From LMUY01 sp965198565 (GTDB lineage: Bacteria; Pseudomonadota; Alphaproteobacteria; Acetobacterales; Acetobacteraceae), in contig OZ240665.1 of NCBI GenBank assembly GCA_965198565.1, positions 4,588,001 to 4,652,000 on the forward strand: 64,000 nt of DNA. The letters run 5' to 3'. A model generated the notes under the pieces. The model did no database searches. It worked only from the letters and a program-made list of their open reading frames with translations, and had not been told where the DNA came from. Position 1 is the stretch's first letter; each line of letters opens with the position of its first letter. Of the stretch, positions 7,638-15,788 are shown one piece after another. The position numbers and the translations under genes are program-made.

Positions 7638-8840
7638 CTAGCTGAGCTCGGAGCAGAACGCGACGATGCGGGCGCAGCCTTCGGCCAGGGTCGCCTCGTC
7701 GGTCGCGTAGCTGATGCGCAGATAGGGGCTCATGCCGAACGCGGCGCCATGCACCAGCGCCACATGCCGCTCCTCCAGCAGGGCGAGCGCGAAGTCCTCG
7801 TCGCTGTGCAGGGTGCGGCCGCCGGGCGTGGTCTTGCCCAGGCACCCGGCGATGTTGGGGAACACGTAGAACGCCCCCTCCGGCCGGTGGCAGAACACGC
7901 CGGGCGCCGTGTTCAGCGCGTCGACCACGAGGTCGCGCCGGCGGCGATAGGCTGCGACCTGCACCGCCACGCTGTCCTGCGGGCCGTCCAGCGCGCCCAC
8001 CGCGCCCGCCTGGGTGACGCTCGAGACGCCGGCGGAGGCATGGCCCTGCATCGCCACCATCGCCCGGATCAGCGGCTTGGGGCCGCCGGCGAAGCCAACC
8101 CGCCACCCCGTCATGGCGTAGGTCTTGGACACGCCGCAGACCGTGAGCGTGCGGTCGCGCAGCGCGGGCACCACGGCGGCCATGGTCGCGTGCTGGAAGC
8201 CGCCGTACACCAGGTGCTCGTACATGTCGTCCGACAGGATCCAGACATGCGGGTGGCGTAGCATCACCTCGCCCAGGGCCTGCATGTCGGCGGCCGAGCA
8301 GGCAGCGCCGGTGGGATTGTTGGGGAAGTTCAGCATTAGCCACTTGGTTCGGGGGGTGATCGCGGCCTCGAGGTCCTCCGGCTGCAGCTTGAAGCCGTTG
8401 TTCTGCGGGCAGGTGACCGGCACCGGCTCGCCGCCGACCAGCCGCGTTATCAGCGGGTAGGCGCCCCAATACGGCGCCGGGATGACCACCTCGTCGCCCT
8501 CGTTCACGGTGGCCATCAGGGCGTTGAAGATGACCTGCTTGCCGCCATTGCCGACGCAAATCTCGTCCAGCGCGAACTCGAGGCCGTTGTCGCGGATGAA
8601 CTTGCGCTGGACGGCGGCTTTCAGCGCCGGGGTGCCGTCCTGCGGCGTGTATTTGGTTTCGCCCCGCTTGGCGGCCGCGTAGGCGGCCTCGATCGCGTGC
8701 GGCGGGCTGGCGAAGTCGGGCTCGCCGATGGTGAGTGCCAGCACCGGCGTCCCCTGCGCGCGCATGGCGCGCGCCTTCATCGTCATGGCCATGGTGGCGG
8801 AGACCGGAACACGGGCGATGCGGTTGGCCAAACCAGGCAA
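7638..8840 (-). CDS. Class I/II PLP-dependent aminotransferase (aspartate aminotransferase-like), copy A
   Basis: 400 residues, full length for the aspartate aminotransferase I-gamma group. Visible features are the MKARAMRAQG N-terminal arm, NFPNNPTGAA substrate/PLP motif, SDDMYEHL (Asp binding the pyridine nitrogen, Tyr near the phenol oxygen), the Schiff-base Lys in VCGVSKTYAMTG at about 240, and a C-terminal LRISYATDEATL containing the carboxylate-binding Arg. The substrate could be aspartate, prephenate or an aromatic amino acid. It is strongly similar over its whole length to the aminotransferase at 8993-10195, indicating tandem duplication followed by divergence. Confidence 0.9.
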   Translation of the reverse strand: MPGLANRIARVPVSATMAMTMKARAMRAQGTPVLALTIGEPDFASPPHAIEAAYAAAKRGETKYTPQDGTPALKAAVQRKFIRDNGLEFALDEICVGNGGKQVIFNALMATVNEGDEVVIPAPYWGAYPLITRLVGGEPVPVTCPQNNGFKLQPEDLEAAITPRTKWLMLNFPNNPTGAACSAADMQALGEVMLRHPHVWILSDDMYEHLVYGGFQHATMAAVVPALRDRTLTVCGVSKTYAMTGWRVGFAGGPKPLIRAMVAMQGHASAGVSSVTQAGAVGALDGPQDSVAVQVAAYRRRRDLVVDALNTAPGVFCHRPEGAFYVFPNIAGCLGKTTPGGRTLHSDEDFALALLEERHVALVHGAAFGMSPYLRISYATDEATLAEGCARIVAFCSELS

Positions 8841-8854
8841 GTCGGGGGTCCTTT

Positions 8855-8982
8855 TCTTCTCCCTCTCCCGCAGGCGGGAGAGGGCCGGGGTGAGGGTGCG
8901 AAGGCGACTATAGCCGGCGTTGCAGCGCCCAACAGGCCCTCACCCCGGCCCTCTCCCGTGGAGGACGGGAGAGGGAGAAGCC
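8855..8982. repeat. Inverted pair of REP palindromes between tandem aminotransferase genes
   Basis: The first hairpin at 8861-8884 has perfect 11-bp arms (CCCTCTCCCGC / GCGGGAGAGGG), followed by GCCGGGGTGAGGG. The second at 8938-8975 has the same units reversed (CCCTCACCCCGGCC then CCCTCTCCCGT / ACGGGAGAGGG). The two REPs face each other and could form one large cruciform. They probably attenuate readthrough between the two aminotransferase genes. Confidence 0.85.
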
Positions 8983-8992
8983 ATGGCCGCCG

Positions 8993-10195
8993 TTACGTCA
9001 GGCTGGCGCAGAACTGCTGGATGCGGCTGCAGGCCTCGCGCAGGGAGTCGGTGTCGGTCGCGTAGCTCACCCGGAAGTGGCCCGGGTAGAGAAAGGCGCT
9101 GCCATGCACCGCCGCCACCCCCTGCTCGTCCAGCAGAGCGACCACGAAGCTCTCGTCGTCGACGATCTTGGCACCCTTGGCCGAGGTCTTGCCGATGCAG
9201 CCGCGCATGCTGGGGAACACGTAGAACGCGCCCTCGGGCCGGTGACAGGTGAGGCCGGATGCGTCGTTCAGCATGTCCACCACCAGGTCGCGGCGCTGCC
9301 GATACACCTCGACCATCATCGGGATGAAGTCCTGCGGGCCGTTCAGCGCCTCGACCGCCGCGGCCTGGCTGATCGAGGACGTGTTGGACGTCGATTGCGA
9401 CTGCAGCTTGTCCATCGCCTTGATCAGCGGCAGCGGCCCCCCCGCGAACCCGATCCGCCACCCCGTCATGGCGTATCCCTTGGAGCAGCCGTTCATCGTC
9501 AAGGTCCGGCTCTTCAGCTCGGGCGCCACCTGGGCGATGGTGGCGAATTCGGCGTCGCCATAGAGCAGCTTCTCGTAGATGTCGTCGGTGATAACCCAGA
9601 CATGCGGGTGGCGCAGCAGCACCTCGGCCAGGGCGCGCAGCTCGGCAGCGCTGTAGGCGGCGCCGGTCGGGTTGCTTGGGCTGTTCAGCATGAACCACTT
9701 GGTTCGCGGCGTGATCGCGGCCTCGAGGTCCTCCGGCAGCAGCTTGAAGCCGTTGTTCTGCCCGCACTGCACGATCACCGGCGTCCCGTCCGCCAGCGCC
9801 ACGATGTCCGGATAGCTGACCCAGCAGGGCGACGGGATCACCACCTCGTCGCCCGCGTCCAGGGTGGCGACCATGGCGTTGTAGATGATCTGCTTGCCGC
9901 CGGTGGAGACGATGATCTCGTCGGGCGTGTAGTCGAGCCCCGAGTCGCGCTTGAACTTGGCGGCGACCGCCTGGCGCAGCGCCAAGGTGCCGGCGACGTC
10001 GGTGTATTTCGTCTCGCCGGCCTCGATGGCGCGGATCGCCGCCTGCTTGATGTTGTCGGGCGTGTCGAAGTCGGGCTCGCCGGCGGACAGGCTGATCACG
10101 TCCCGCCCGGCAGCCTTCAGCGCCCGCGCCTTGGTCGAAATCGCGATGGTCTTGCTCGGGCTGACCCGGTCCAGCCGTTCGGCAGTGAGGCTCAT
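8993..10195 (-). CDS. Class I/II PLP-dependent aminotransferase (aspartate aminotransferase-like), copy B
   Basis: 400 residues, the same length as copy A. Key elements are NSPSNPTGAA, TDDIYEKLL, the Schiff-base Lys in MNGCSKGYAMTG at about 240, and RVSYATDTDS at the C-terminus. The N-terminus (RLDRVSPSKTIAI) is the usual one for the family. Copy A lies downstream beyond the REP pair. A bifunctional aspartate/prephenate aminotransferase role is plausible for one of the two but cannot be assigned from sequence alone. The ABC permease gene begins upstream after a short gap. Confidence 0.9.
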   Translation of the reverse strand: MSLTAERLDRVSPSKTIAISTKARALKAAGRDVISLSAGEPDFDTPDNIKQAAIRAIEAGETKYTDVAGTLALRQAVAAKFKRDSGLDYTPDEIIVSTGGKQIIYNAMVATLDAGDEVVIPSPCWVSYPDIVALADGTPVIVQCGQNNGFKLLPEDLEAAITPRTKWFMLNSPSNPTGAAYSAAELRALAEVLLRHPHVWVITDDIYEKLLYGDAEFATIAQVAPELKSRTLTMNGCSKGYAMTGWRIGFAGGPLPLIKAMDKLQSQSTSNTSSISQAAAVEALNGPQDFIPMMVEVYRQRRDLVVDMLNDASGLTCHRPEGAFYVFPSMRGCIGKTSAKGAKIVDDESFVVALLDEQGVAAVHGSAFLYPGHFRVSYATDTDSLREACSRIQQFCASLT

Positions 10196-10234
10196 GTCCT
10201 GTCTTTCAAGCGCAACAATGGGGATGGCGCGACC

Positions 10235-11047
10235 CTATGCCCGCCCGCGCCCCGCCGCAACCGCGCGTTGCTGCACCAGCCATGCGCTGAACAGCGCCGT
10301 CGACACGAACAGCAGGATGATGGTGGCCAAGGCGTTGAGCTCGGGGGTCGCGCCCAGCTTGAGCGAGGAGAACACCACCATGGGGAGCGTGGACGCGCCG
10401 GGCCCCGAGACGAAGCTGGCGACCACCAGGTCGTCGAGGCTGAGCGTGAAGGCGAGCAGCCAGCCGGACAGCAGCGCCGGCGCCAGCAGCGGCAGCGTGA
10501 CCCGGAAGAACGCCCCGCCCGGCGTGCATCCCAGGTCCAACGCGGCGTCCTCGAGCTCCGTGCCCGAGCCCTCGAGCCGCGCCCGCACCACCACGGCGAC
10601 GTAGGACAGCGAGAACGAGATATGCGCCACCGCGATCGTCGCCGCACCTCGGGTGTTCGGCAGGCCGATCAATTGCTGGCTGGAGACGAACAGCAACAGC
10701 AGCGACAGCCCGATCAGCACGTCCGGCAGCACCAGCCGCGTGGCCAGCAGGGTGTCGAGCAAGCCGCGGCCCGGCACACGCTGGAATCGCGCCAATATGA
10801 CGCCGGCCGCCGTGCCCAGGATGGTCGCCCCCGTGGCGGAGAGCAGCGCCACCTCGAGCGACAGCAGCCCGGCGGCGATGAGCTGCTGATCGTGCCACAA
10901 TGTGACATACCAGCGGGTCGACAGGCCGGAGAGCACCGTGGTGAGCCGGGAGTCGTTGAAGCTGGTCAGCACCAGGAGGGCGACCGGGATGAACAGGAAC
11001 GCATAGCCGAACAGCAGGGCGGCGAGCAGCGGTTTGCTGAGCCTCAT
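10235..11047 (-). CDS. potI: Polyamine-type ABC transporter permease, PotI-like, orphan
   Basis: 270 residues with about six membrane helices. The binding-protein-dependent permease EAA loop is visible as ELEDAALDLGCTPGGAFFRVTLP near residue 175. The N-terminal helix and the LTSFNDSRLTT periplasmic loop match PotI/PotC of spermidine/putrescine importers. The partner permease (PotH), ATPase (PotG) and binding protein (PotF) are absent from the window. The gene instead follows speE by 18 nt and appears to be in the speD-speE transcript. It may work with components encoded elsewhere, or be left from a rearranged pot operon. Confidence 0.8.
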   Translation of the reverse strand: MRLSKPLLAALLFGYAFLFIPVALLVLTSFNDSRLTTVLSGLSTRWYVTLWHDQQLIAAGLLSLEVALLSATGATILGTAAGVILARFQRVPGRGLLDTLLATRLVLPDVLIGLSLLLLFVSSQQLIGLPNTRGAATIAVAHISFSLSYVAVVVRARLEGSGTELEDAALDLGCTPGGAFFRVTLPLLAPALLSGWLLAFTLSLDDLVVASFVSGPGASTLPMVVFSSLKLGATPELNALATIILLFVSTALFSAWLVQQRAVAAGRGRA

Positions 11048-11065
11048 GCGCGCCCGGCCATGCGA

Positions 11066-11920
11066 TCAGGCTTGCAGATGCGCCGCGACATAGGGCGGCA
11101 GGCAAAACGCGGCCCGGTGCACGCAGGGCGTCCAGTAGCGAGTCTGCCCGGCGATGCCGGCGGCCGCGGCACGGGCTGCCAGCTCCACCTCGGGCGGCGG
11201 CTCGATGGCCACGTCACTGGCGATCCCGAGCGCCATGAAGCCGCCGATATAGGTGGGGGCAGCGACCAGGTAGGCGCCGGCTTCGGCAAACACGGCGCGC
11301 CGGAACGCCGTCGAACTGCCGAGTTCGGCGCCTTGCAAGAACGGCACCCCGCATTGATTGACCAGGATCCCGCCATGCGGCAGCACGCGCGCACACTGCC
11401 GGTAGAACTCCTCGGTAAACAGCGCTTCCCCCGGGCCGGCAGGGTCCGTGCTGTCGACGATGATGACGTCGAACGACTGTGGCTCAGCCTCGAACACCCA
11501 GCCGATACCATCCCCGATGACGACTTTTGCACGGGGATCGGACCAGGCATTGCCCCCGATGTCCGGCATATACTGCCGCGCCAACCGTATCACGGCCTCG
11601 TCGATCTCGACCATGACGGCCTCGGCCACACCCGGATGCTGCAGCACGCGCCGCAACACGCCGCCATCTCCCGCCCCGATGATCAGCACCCGCCTGGCGG
11701 CCCCGTGTTGCAGCAGCGGGACGTGGACGATCATCTCCTGATAGGCAAACTCGTCGGCCTCGGTGATCTGGACCACGCCGTCGAGCAGCATGACCTTTCC
11801 GTGCGACCAGCTCTCGAAGATCACGATGTCCTGGTAGCGGCTGCGCTCCCGCACGAGCTCTTGCCTCATGCGGAAGCCTTGCCGCCACCCGGGGTAAAGC
11901 CCCTCTTCCACCCATGTCAT
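11066..11920 (-). CDS. speE: Spermidine synthase (polyamine aminopropyltransferase)
   Basis: 284 residues. It transfers the aminopropyl group of decarboxylated S-adenosylmethionine to putrescine. Visible signatures are GKVMLLDGVVQITEADEFAY with the YQEM substrate-site residues, the IIGAGDGGVLR cofactor loop (GDGG at 84-87), the acidic VEIDEAV that binds the nucleoside, and IIVDSTDPAGP with the catalytic Asp. It lies 36 nt downstream of speD, which supplies its co-substrate; potI follows 18 nt later. Full length and intact. Confidence 0.95.
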   Translation of the reverse strand: MTWVEEGLYPGWRQGFRMRQELVRERSRYQDIVIFESWSHGKVMLLDGVVQITEADEFAYQEMIVHVPLLQHGAARRVLIIGAGDGGVLRRVLQHPGVAEAVMVEIDEAVIRLARQYMPDIGGNAWSDPRAKVVIGDGIGWVFEAEPQSFDVIIVDSTDPAGPGEALFTEEFYRQCARVLPHGGILVNQCGVPFLQGAELGSSTAFRRAVFAEAGAYLVAAPTYIGGFMALGIASDVAIEPPPEVELAARAAAAGIAGQTRYWTPCVHRAAFCLPPYVAAHLQA

Positions 11921-11956
11921 GCTGGAATTGCGTCTGATCGCGGGTTTATTCGCGAT

Positions 11957-12442
11957 CTAAAACCGTCCGCGGCGGTGCTCTTCGAGGTCGATGCGACCCG
12001 GCGCGAATGCCTCTTGTAGCACCGGAATGGCCGCGTGCGGGTTGCAATCGCCACAAACGAAGATGTCGATGGCGGCAAATTCACGCTCTGGCCAGGTGTG
12101 AATCGAGATGTGGCTTTCCGCGAGCACGACCACGCCGGACACCCCGCCATTGGGCGAGAAGCGGTGGAAATGGCTGTGCAGGATGGTGGCCCCCGCCTCG
12201 ACCGCCGCCGCGCGCAACGCCGTGTCGATATGGACCGGGTCGGACAGCCGATGCGCCTGCCAAAGGTCGACAAGCAGATGGGTTCCGGCGAACCGCATCC
12301 CGTCCTTCTCGATAAAGTAGTCCTTCCGCGCCGGGTCGATAGCCACCCGCGCCGGGTCGATGGCCACTTCTAAGGTCACGCTATTTGTCTGGTTCTCGCT
12401 CGGAAGCTCCGAGACCATCCCCAGTTGAGCAAGTGCGTTCAT
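11957..12442 (-). CDS. speD: S-adenosylmethionine decarboxylase proenzyme
   Basis: 161 residues, class 1B proenzyme. Self-cleavage is expected between Glu109 and Ser110 in LAESHISIHTW, giving the pyruvoyl group. The other processing and catalytic residues have the family spacing: His115 (Ser+5) and Cys130 (Ser+20, in FVCGDCNPH). The ATG at 12442 is chosen because upstream in-frame sequence is not family-like. An in-frame 21-bp tandem duplication (12326-12346 and 12347-12367, one mismatch) doubles a VAIDPAR segment at residues 26-39, inside the N-terminal extension. The gene is divergent from fliL and heads the speD-speE-potI group. Confidence 0.93.
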   Translation of the reverse strand: MNALAQLGMVSELPSENQTNSVTLEVAIDPARVAIDPARKDYFIEKDGMRFAGTHLLVDLWQAHRLSDPVHIDTALRAAAVEAGATILHSHFHRFSPNGGVSGVVVLAESHISIHTWPEREFAAIDIFVCGDCNPHAAIPVLQEAFAPGRIDLEEHRRGRF

Positions 12443-12666
12443 CACGTACCCCCAAACCAGTAGACGGCCGGTTGGACAAAGGTGTCCTCTTGGGCCAAGG
12501 GTCGCTGTGATAGAGACGTCTGCACCGGGGTGCAAGCCTTTAAATTGGCGTGCGTGCAAAACTCGAGCTTGCGCCGAAGCGGGGCGAGCACGTCATCCGG
12601 GCACGTGGTGTTTCTACCCTGTTAACCTTTCCGCGCCATCATGCAGGCGGCGCGATGAGGTAGATC
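12443..12666. promoter_or_regulatory. Divergent speD / fliL intergenic region with a CtrA-type half-site
   Basis: About 220 nt between divergent speD and fliL must hold both promoters. A TTAACC at 12622-12627, 40 nt before the fliL start, resembles a CtrA half-site as found at alphaproteobacterial flagellar promoters. No full TTAA-N7-TTAA box is present, and no confident -35/-10 pair was identified. Confidence 0.4.
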
Positions 12667-13188
12667 ATGAGTTCGGCAGCGGCGATCGAAGGCTCTGGTG
12701 AGGCGGGGGCAACTCCACCGAAGAAGCGCAAACTGCCGGTGCTCATGATTGGCGCGGTTCTGCTCGTCATCGCCCTGGTCGCCGGGCTTTGGTTTAGCGG
12801 AATTCTCCCTGGCCTCCTGGGCATGAACAAAGCCGCCGCGGAGAAGTCCACGGAGCAGGCCGCGAAGCAAGCCGCCCACGCCGCGCCGGTCTTTGCCGAT
12901 CTACCGGAGATGGTGGCGAACTTGAACGCGCCGGGTCGTCGCCCGTCCTATGTCAAGCTGAAGGCGCGCGTCGAACTGGAGAAGGCCGAAGATCAGGCCG
13001 CTTTCACCGCCGCCCAGCCCCGCGTGATCGACCTGTTCCAGACCTATCTGCGCGAGATGCGGCCCGACGAACTACGCGGCTCGGCCGGCACGTACCGGTT
13101 GCGCGGCGAGCTGATTGCCAGGGCAAACATCGCGATCGCCCCGGCGCGCATCGTGGACATCTTGTTTAGCGAGCTGCTCGTTCAATGA
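12667..13188 (+). CDS. fliL: Flagellar basal-body-associated protein FliL
   Basis: 173 residues: a short cytoplasmic N-terminus rich in Lys (PKKRKLP), one membrane helix at about 24-46, an Ala/Lys/Glu linker, and a periplasmic FliL domain (about 75-173) with MVANLNAPGRRPSYVKLKARVEL and the C-terminal RIVDILFSELLVQ. FliL surrounds the stator and supports motor torque. Its stop overlaps the fliM start (ATGA), so translation is coupled. First gene of the motility operon running to 19,322. Confidence 0.92.
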   Translation: MSSAAAIEGSGEAGATPPKKRKLPVLMIGAVLLVIALVAGLWFSGILPGLLGMNKAAAEKSTEQAAKQAAHAAPVFADLPEMVANLNAPGRRPSYVKLKARVELEKAEDQAAFTAAQPRVIDLFQTYLREMRPDELRGSAGTYRLRGELIARANIAIAPARIVDILFSELLVQ

Positions 13189-14216
13189 GCGAGTCCGATG
13201 AGGCGCTTGCGGCAACTTGGGCTGCGGCCGCCGAAGATGCGACCTCTACGGCGCGCGTGCTCAATCAGGCGGAAATCGACAGTCTTCTGGGGTTTGACGA
13301 CAATCCACACGATGAAGACAGCCGATCGGGCATGCACCGCATCATTTCGTCCGGCCTGGTGTCGTACGAGCGGCTCCCGATGCTGGAGATCGTGTTCGAC
13401 CGGCTGGTCCGCATCATGTCGACGAGCCTGCGAAATTTCACCTCTGACAACGTGGACGTCTCGATCGACAACATCCTTTCGTTGCGGTTTGGCGATTATC
13501 TCAATTCGATCCCGCTCCCCGCCATGCTGGCCGTCTTCAAAGCAGAAGAGTGGGACAACTACGGTTTGATGGTGGTCGACTCGGCCATGATCTATTCGAT
13601 CGTTGACGTTTTGTTAGGCGGCCGGCGTGGCACTGCGGCCATGCGGATCGAGGGGCGCCCCTACACGACCATCGAGCGAACCCTCGTCGAACGTCTCATC
13701 CACGTGGTTCTTGCCGACTTGTCCGCGAGCTTTGATCCACTCTGCCCGGTAACCTTCAAGTTCGAACGCCTCGAGGTCAATCCACGCTTTGCGACCATCA
13801 GTCGCCTGTCGAACGCCGCCGTTCTGGCCCGGCTACGGATCGACATGGAAGATCGCGGCGGCCGAATGGAACTCCTGCTACCCTATGCCACGCTCGAGCC
13901 TGTGCGGGAATTGCTGCTGCAGCAATTCATGGGTGAGAAGTTCGGCCGTGACAGTATTTGGGAGACCCATCTCGCCGAGGAACTCTGGGCGACGGACATC
14001 GAACTGGATGTCGTTCTTGACGAGCAGGTCATGAGCTTGGCTGACGTGATGGCGTTACAGATCGGCAGCCAAATTCTCCTGACCGCAACTCCAGGCAGTG
14101 CGGTGAAGTTGCGATGCGGCTCGGTCACTATGTTCGAAGGCAAGGTTGGCCGCCGCAAGAACCGTGTCGCGGTCAGAATCGATCAGGAAGTGACTGCGTT
14201 GCGGCGTGACAGCTAA
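13185..14216 (+). CDS. fliM: Flagellar motor switch protein FliM
   Basis: 343 residues. The N-terminal LNQAEIDSLLGF is the CheY-P binding/switch segment, but it lies about 25 residues in after an extra acidic leader (MSESDEALAAT). The middle CheC-like domain carries RIISSGLVSYERLPMLEIVFDR and the C-terminal SpoA (FliN-like) domain contains VLDEQVMSLADVMALQIG. FliM forms the C-ring with FliG and FliN and sets rotation direction. Coupled to fliL by overlap and followed 19 nt later by the DUF6468 gene. Confidence 0.95.
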   Translation: MSESDEALAATWAAAAEDATSTARVLNQAEIDSLLGFDDNPHDEDSRSGMHRIISSGLVSYERLPMLEIVFDRLVRIMSTSLRNFTSDNVDVSIDNILSLRFGDYLNSIPLPAMLAVFKAEEWDNYGLMVVDSAMIYSIVDVLLGGRRGTAAMRIEGRPYTTIERTLVERLIHVVLADLSASFDPLCPVTFKFERLEVNPRFATISRLSNAAVLARLRIDMEDRGGRMELLLPYATLEPVRELLLQQFMGEKFGRDSIWETHLAEELWATDIELDVVLDEQVMSLADVMALQIGSQILLTATPGSAVKLRCGSVTMFEGKVGRRKNRVAVRIDQEVTALRRDS

Positions 14217-14235
14217 AGATCAGAAGAATACATAA

Positions 14236-14682
14236 ATGACAGAGTGGCAAATCGCGTTAGAGATCGTCTTGGTTGGGCTGCTTGCGACGATGCTGTTTTA
14301 CATGATGCGACTGGAGCGGGCGTTAAGCATCGTGCGGCGGGATCGGACGGAGCTTGAACGTTTGCTCAACGATTTCAACGAAAGTACTCAGCATGCTGAG
14401 AACGGGGTGGTGGAGTTGCGCAAAGTCGCGGACGGCATCGGCAAGGAAACCAACCGGCAATGCGAGGTGGCAAGATTGCTGCAAGGCGACCTCACGCAAT
14501 TGATCGAACGCGGCAATGCCGTCGCAAACCGGCTGGATGATCTCGTCAGGCAGGATGCGCGACCCGAGCTCTATTCCTCACAACGATCCGTCGCGGACCC
14601 GGTGGTCGTCGACCGGGACACATCGCGCGTGCGTAGCCAGGCCGAGAGAGACTTGCTGCGGGCCTTGCGGGTGCCGCGCTGA
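14236..14682 (+). CDS. DUF6468-type flagellar operon membrane protein
   Basis: 148 residues with one N-terminal membrane helix (IALEIVLVGLLATMLFYMM) followed by a charged, coiled-coil-prone segment and a C-terminal RSQAERDLLRALRVPR. Proteins of this shape lie between fliM and motE in many Rhodospirillales and are named DUF6468; their role is unproven but presumed flagellar. Its stop TGA overlaps the ATG of motE by one base, giving translational coupling. Confidence 0.75.
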   Translation: MTEWQIALEIVLVGLLATMLFYMMRLERALSIVRRDRTELERLLNDFNESTQHAENGVVELRKVADGIGKETNRQCEVARLLQGDLTQLIERGNAVANRLDDLVRQDARPELYSSQRSVADPVVVDRDTSRVRSQAERDLLRALRVPR

Positions 14683-15392
14683 TGTCGAGCATGCGCAGGC
14701 CACGGCTCCAGCCAATCGTGTTGGCACTCGGGAGCATACTGCTCGCGACGAAGCTCATAACGCTCGGCTCCGCGCTCCTTTTCACGCCAACGAGGCTGTC
14801 ATCGCAGATCGTCGGCTCAGCGCAAGCCGCTGTCCCGAACTCGGCTGCCGACTCGCAAGCAAGCAAGACCGTCGCGGCTCCAGCGACATCGTCAGCAGCG
14901 TCCGACCCTGCAGAGCATACGGTCGAGAGCGCTCCGTCATCGAACCCGGCGCCAGTGAGCCAGGCTGAGCGCCAAGTACTGGAGGCTCTCCTCGCCCGCC
15001 GGCAAGAACTGGATGCAAGGGAACGCGCACTGGCTGATCGGGCCGCGCTGGTTGATGCCGCTGAACAACGCATCAGTGAACGGGTCGCCCAATTGTCTGC
15101 CCTGCAATCGAAGCTGGAAGGGCTCGAACTCGCACGCCGCCAGCGTGACGAAGCAAACTGGTCGGGGCTGGTCAAGGTCTACGAGCTGATGAAGCCACGC
15201 GATGCCGCTGGTATCTTCAACGACATGGAAATGGGCGTGTTGCTGGAGGTTGTCGGCCGAATGAAGGATGCAAAACTTGCGCCGATATTGGCTGCAATGC
15301 AGCCGGACCGCGCACGCCTGGTGACGACTCAACTCGCGGGGCAACGCAGCCGTGAAGTCGCACCCCCATCGTCGCAGTCGGGTCCGGGTTAG
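14682..15392 (+). CDS. motE: MotE-family protein (periplasmic flagellar chaperone/MgtE-N-like)
   Basis: 236 residues. An N-terminal membrane anchor or uncleaved signal (PIVLALGSILLATKLITLG) is followed by an Ala/Ser/Pro-rich linker, a coiled coil (about 95-155), and a C-terminal MgtE-N-like helical domain: VKVYELMKPRDAAGIFNDME, LLEVVGRMKDAKLAPILAAM. In rhizobia MotE stabilises the periplasmic motor protein MotC; whether this one does so is an inference from position and architecture. 15 nt separate it from cheY. Confidence 0.82.
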   Translation: MSSMRRPRLQPIVLALGSILLATKLITLGSALLFTPTRLSSQIVGSAQAAVPNSAADSQASKTVAAPATSSAASDPAEHTVESAPSSNPAPVSQAERQVLEALLARRQELDARERALADRAALVDAAEQRISERVAQLSALQSKLEGLELARRQRDEANWSGLVKVYELMKPRDAAGIFNDMEMGVLLEVVGRMKDAKLAPILAAMQPDRARLVTTQLAGQRSREVAPPSSQSGPG

Positions 15393-15407
15393 AGAGAGGA
15401 TAGCTCA

Positions 15408-15788
15408 ATGGATTACGCTGGTTCGGTTTTGATCGTTGATGATTACAAAACCATGCTTCGGATCGTCAGGAACCTTCTGAAGCAAATCAACATACACAAT
15501 GTACGTGAGGCGAGTGACGGCAACGAAGCCTTGGCATTGCTTCGCTCTGGTGACTTTGGGTTGGTCATCAGCGATTGGAACATGGCTCCTATGAGCGGTT
15601 TGAAGCTCTTGCAGCAGGTCCGGTTGGACAGCAGACTTCAGAGCATTCCATTTATAATGATTACCGCGGAAAGCAAGACAGACAACGTCATCGCGGCCAA
15701 ACAGGCCGGGGTCAGTAGCTATATTGTAAAGCCATTCAATGCGGAGACTTTGCAAGGGAAAATAGAAAAGGTACTCGGCAATGGTTGA
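15408..15788 (+). CDS. cheY: Chemotaxis response regulator CheY
   Basis: 126 residues, a stand-alone receiver domain. The active site is complete: acidic pair Asp11/Asp12, phospho-acceptor Asp56 (ISDWNM), switch Thr87 (MITAES), aromatic switch Tyr105 and Lys108 (VKPF). The WNMAPMSGL loop is typical of CheY. Phospho-CheY would bind the FliM N-terminus encoded in the same operon. AGAGAGGA lies upstream of the ATG. The 3' end overlaps cheZ by 8 nt. Confidence 0.93.
   Translation: MDYAGSVLIVDDYKTMLRIVRNLLKQINIHNVREASDGNEALALLRSGDFGLVISDWNMAPMSGLKLLQQVRLDSRLQSIPFIMITAESKTDNVIAAKQAGVSSYIVKPFNAETLQGKIEKVLGNG

Noticed and set aside
9077..12019. A long open frame (980 codons) antisense to the aminotransferase, potI, speE and speD genes
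   Set aside because: Its translation is Arg/His/Gly-rich low-complexity sequence with no domain, and the opposite strand carries clear families throughout. It is a high-GC shadow.
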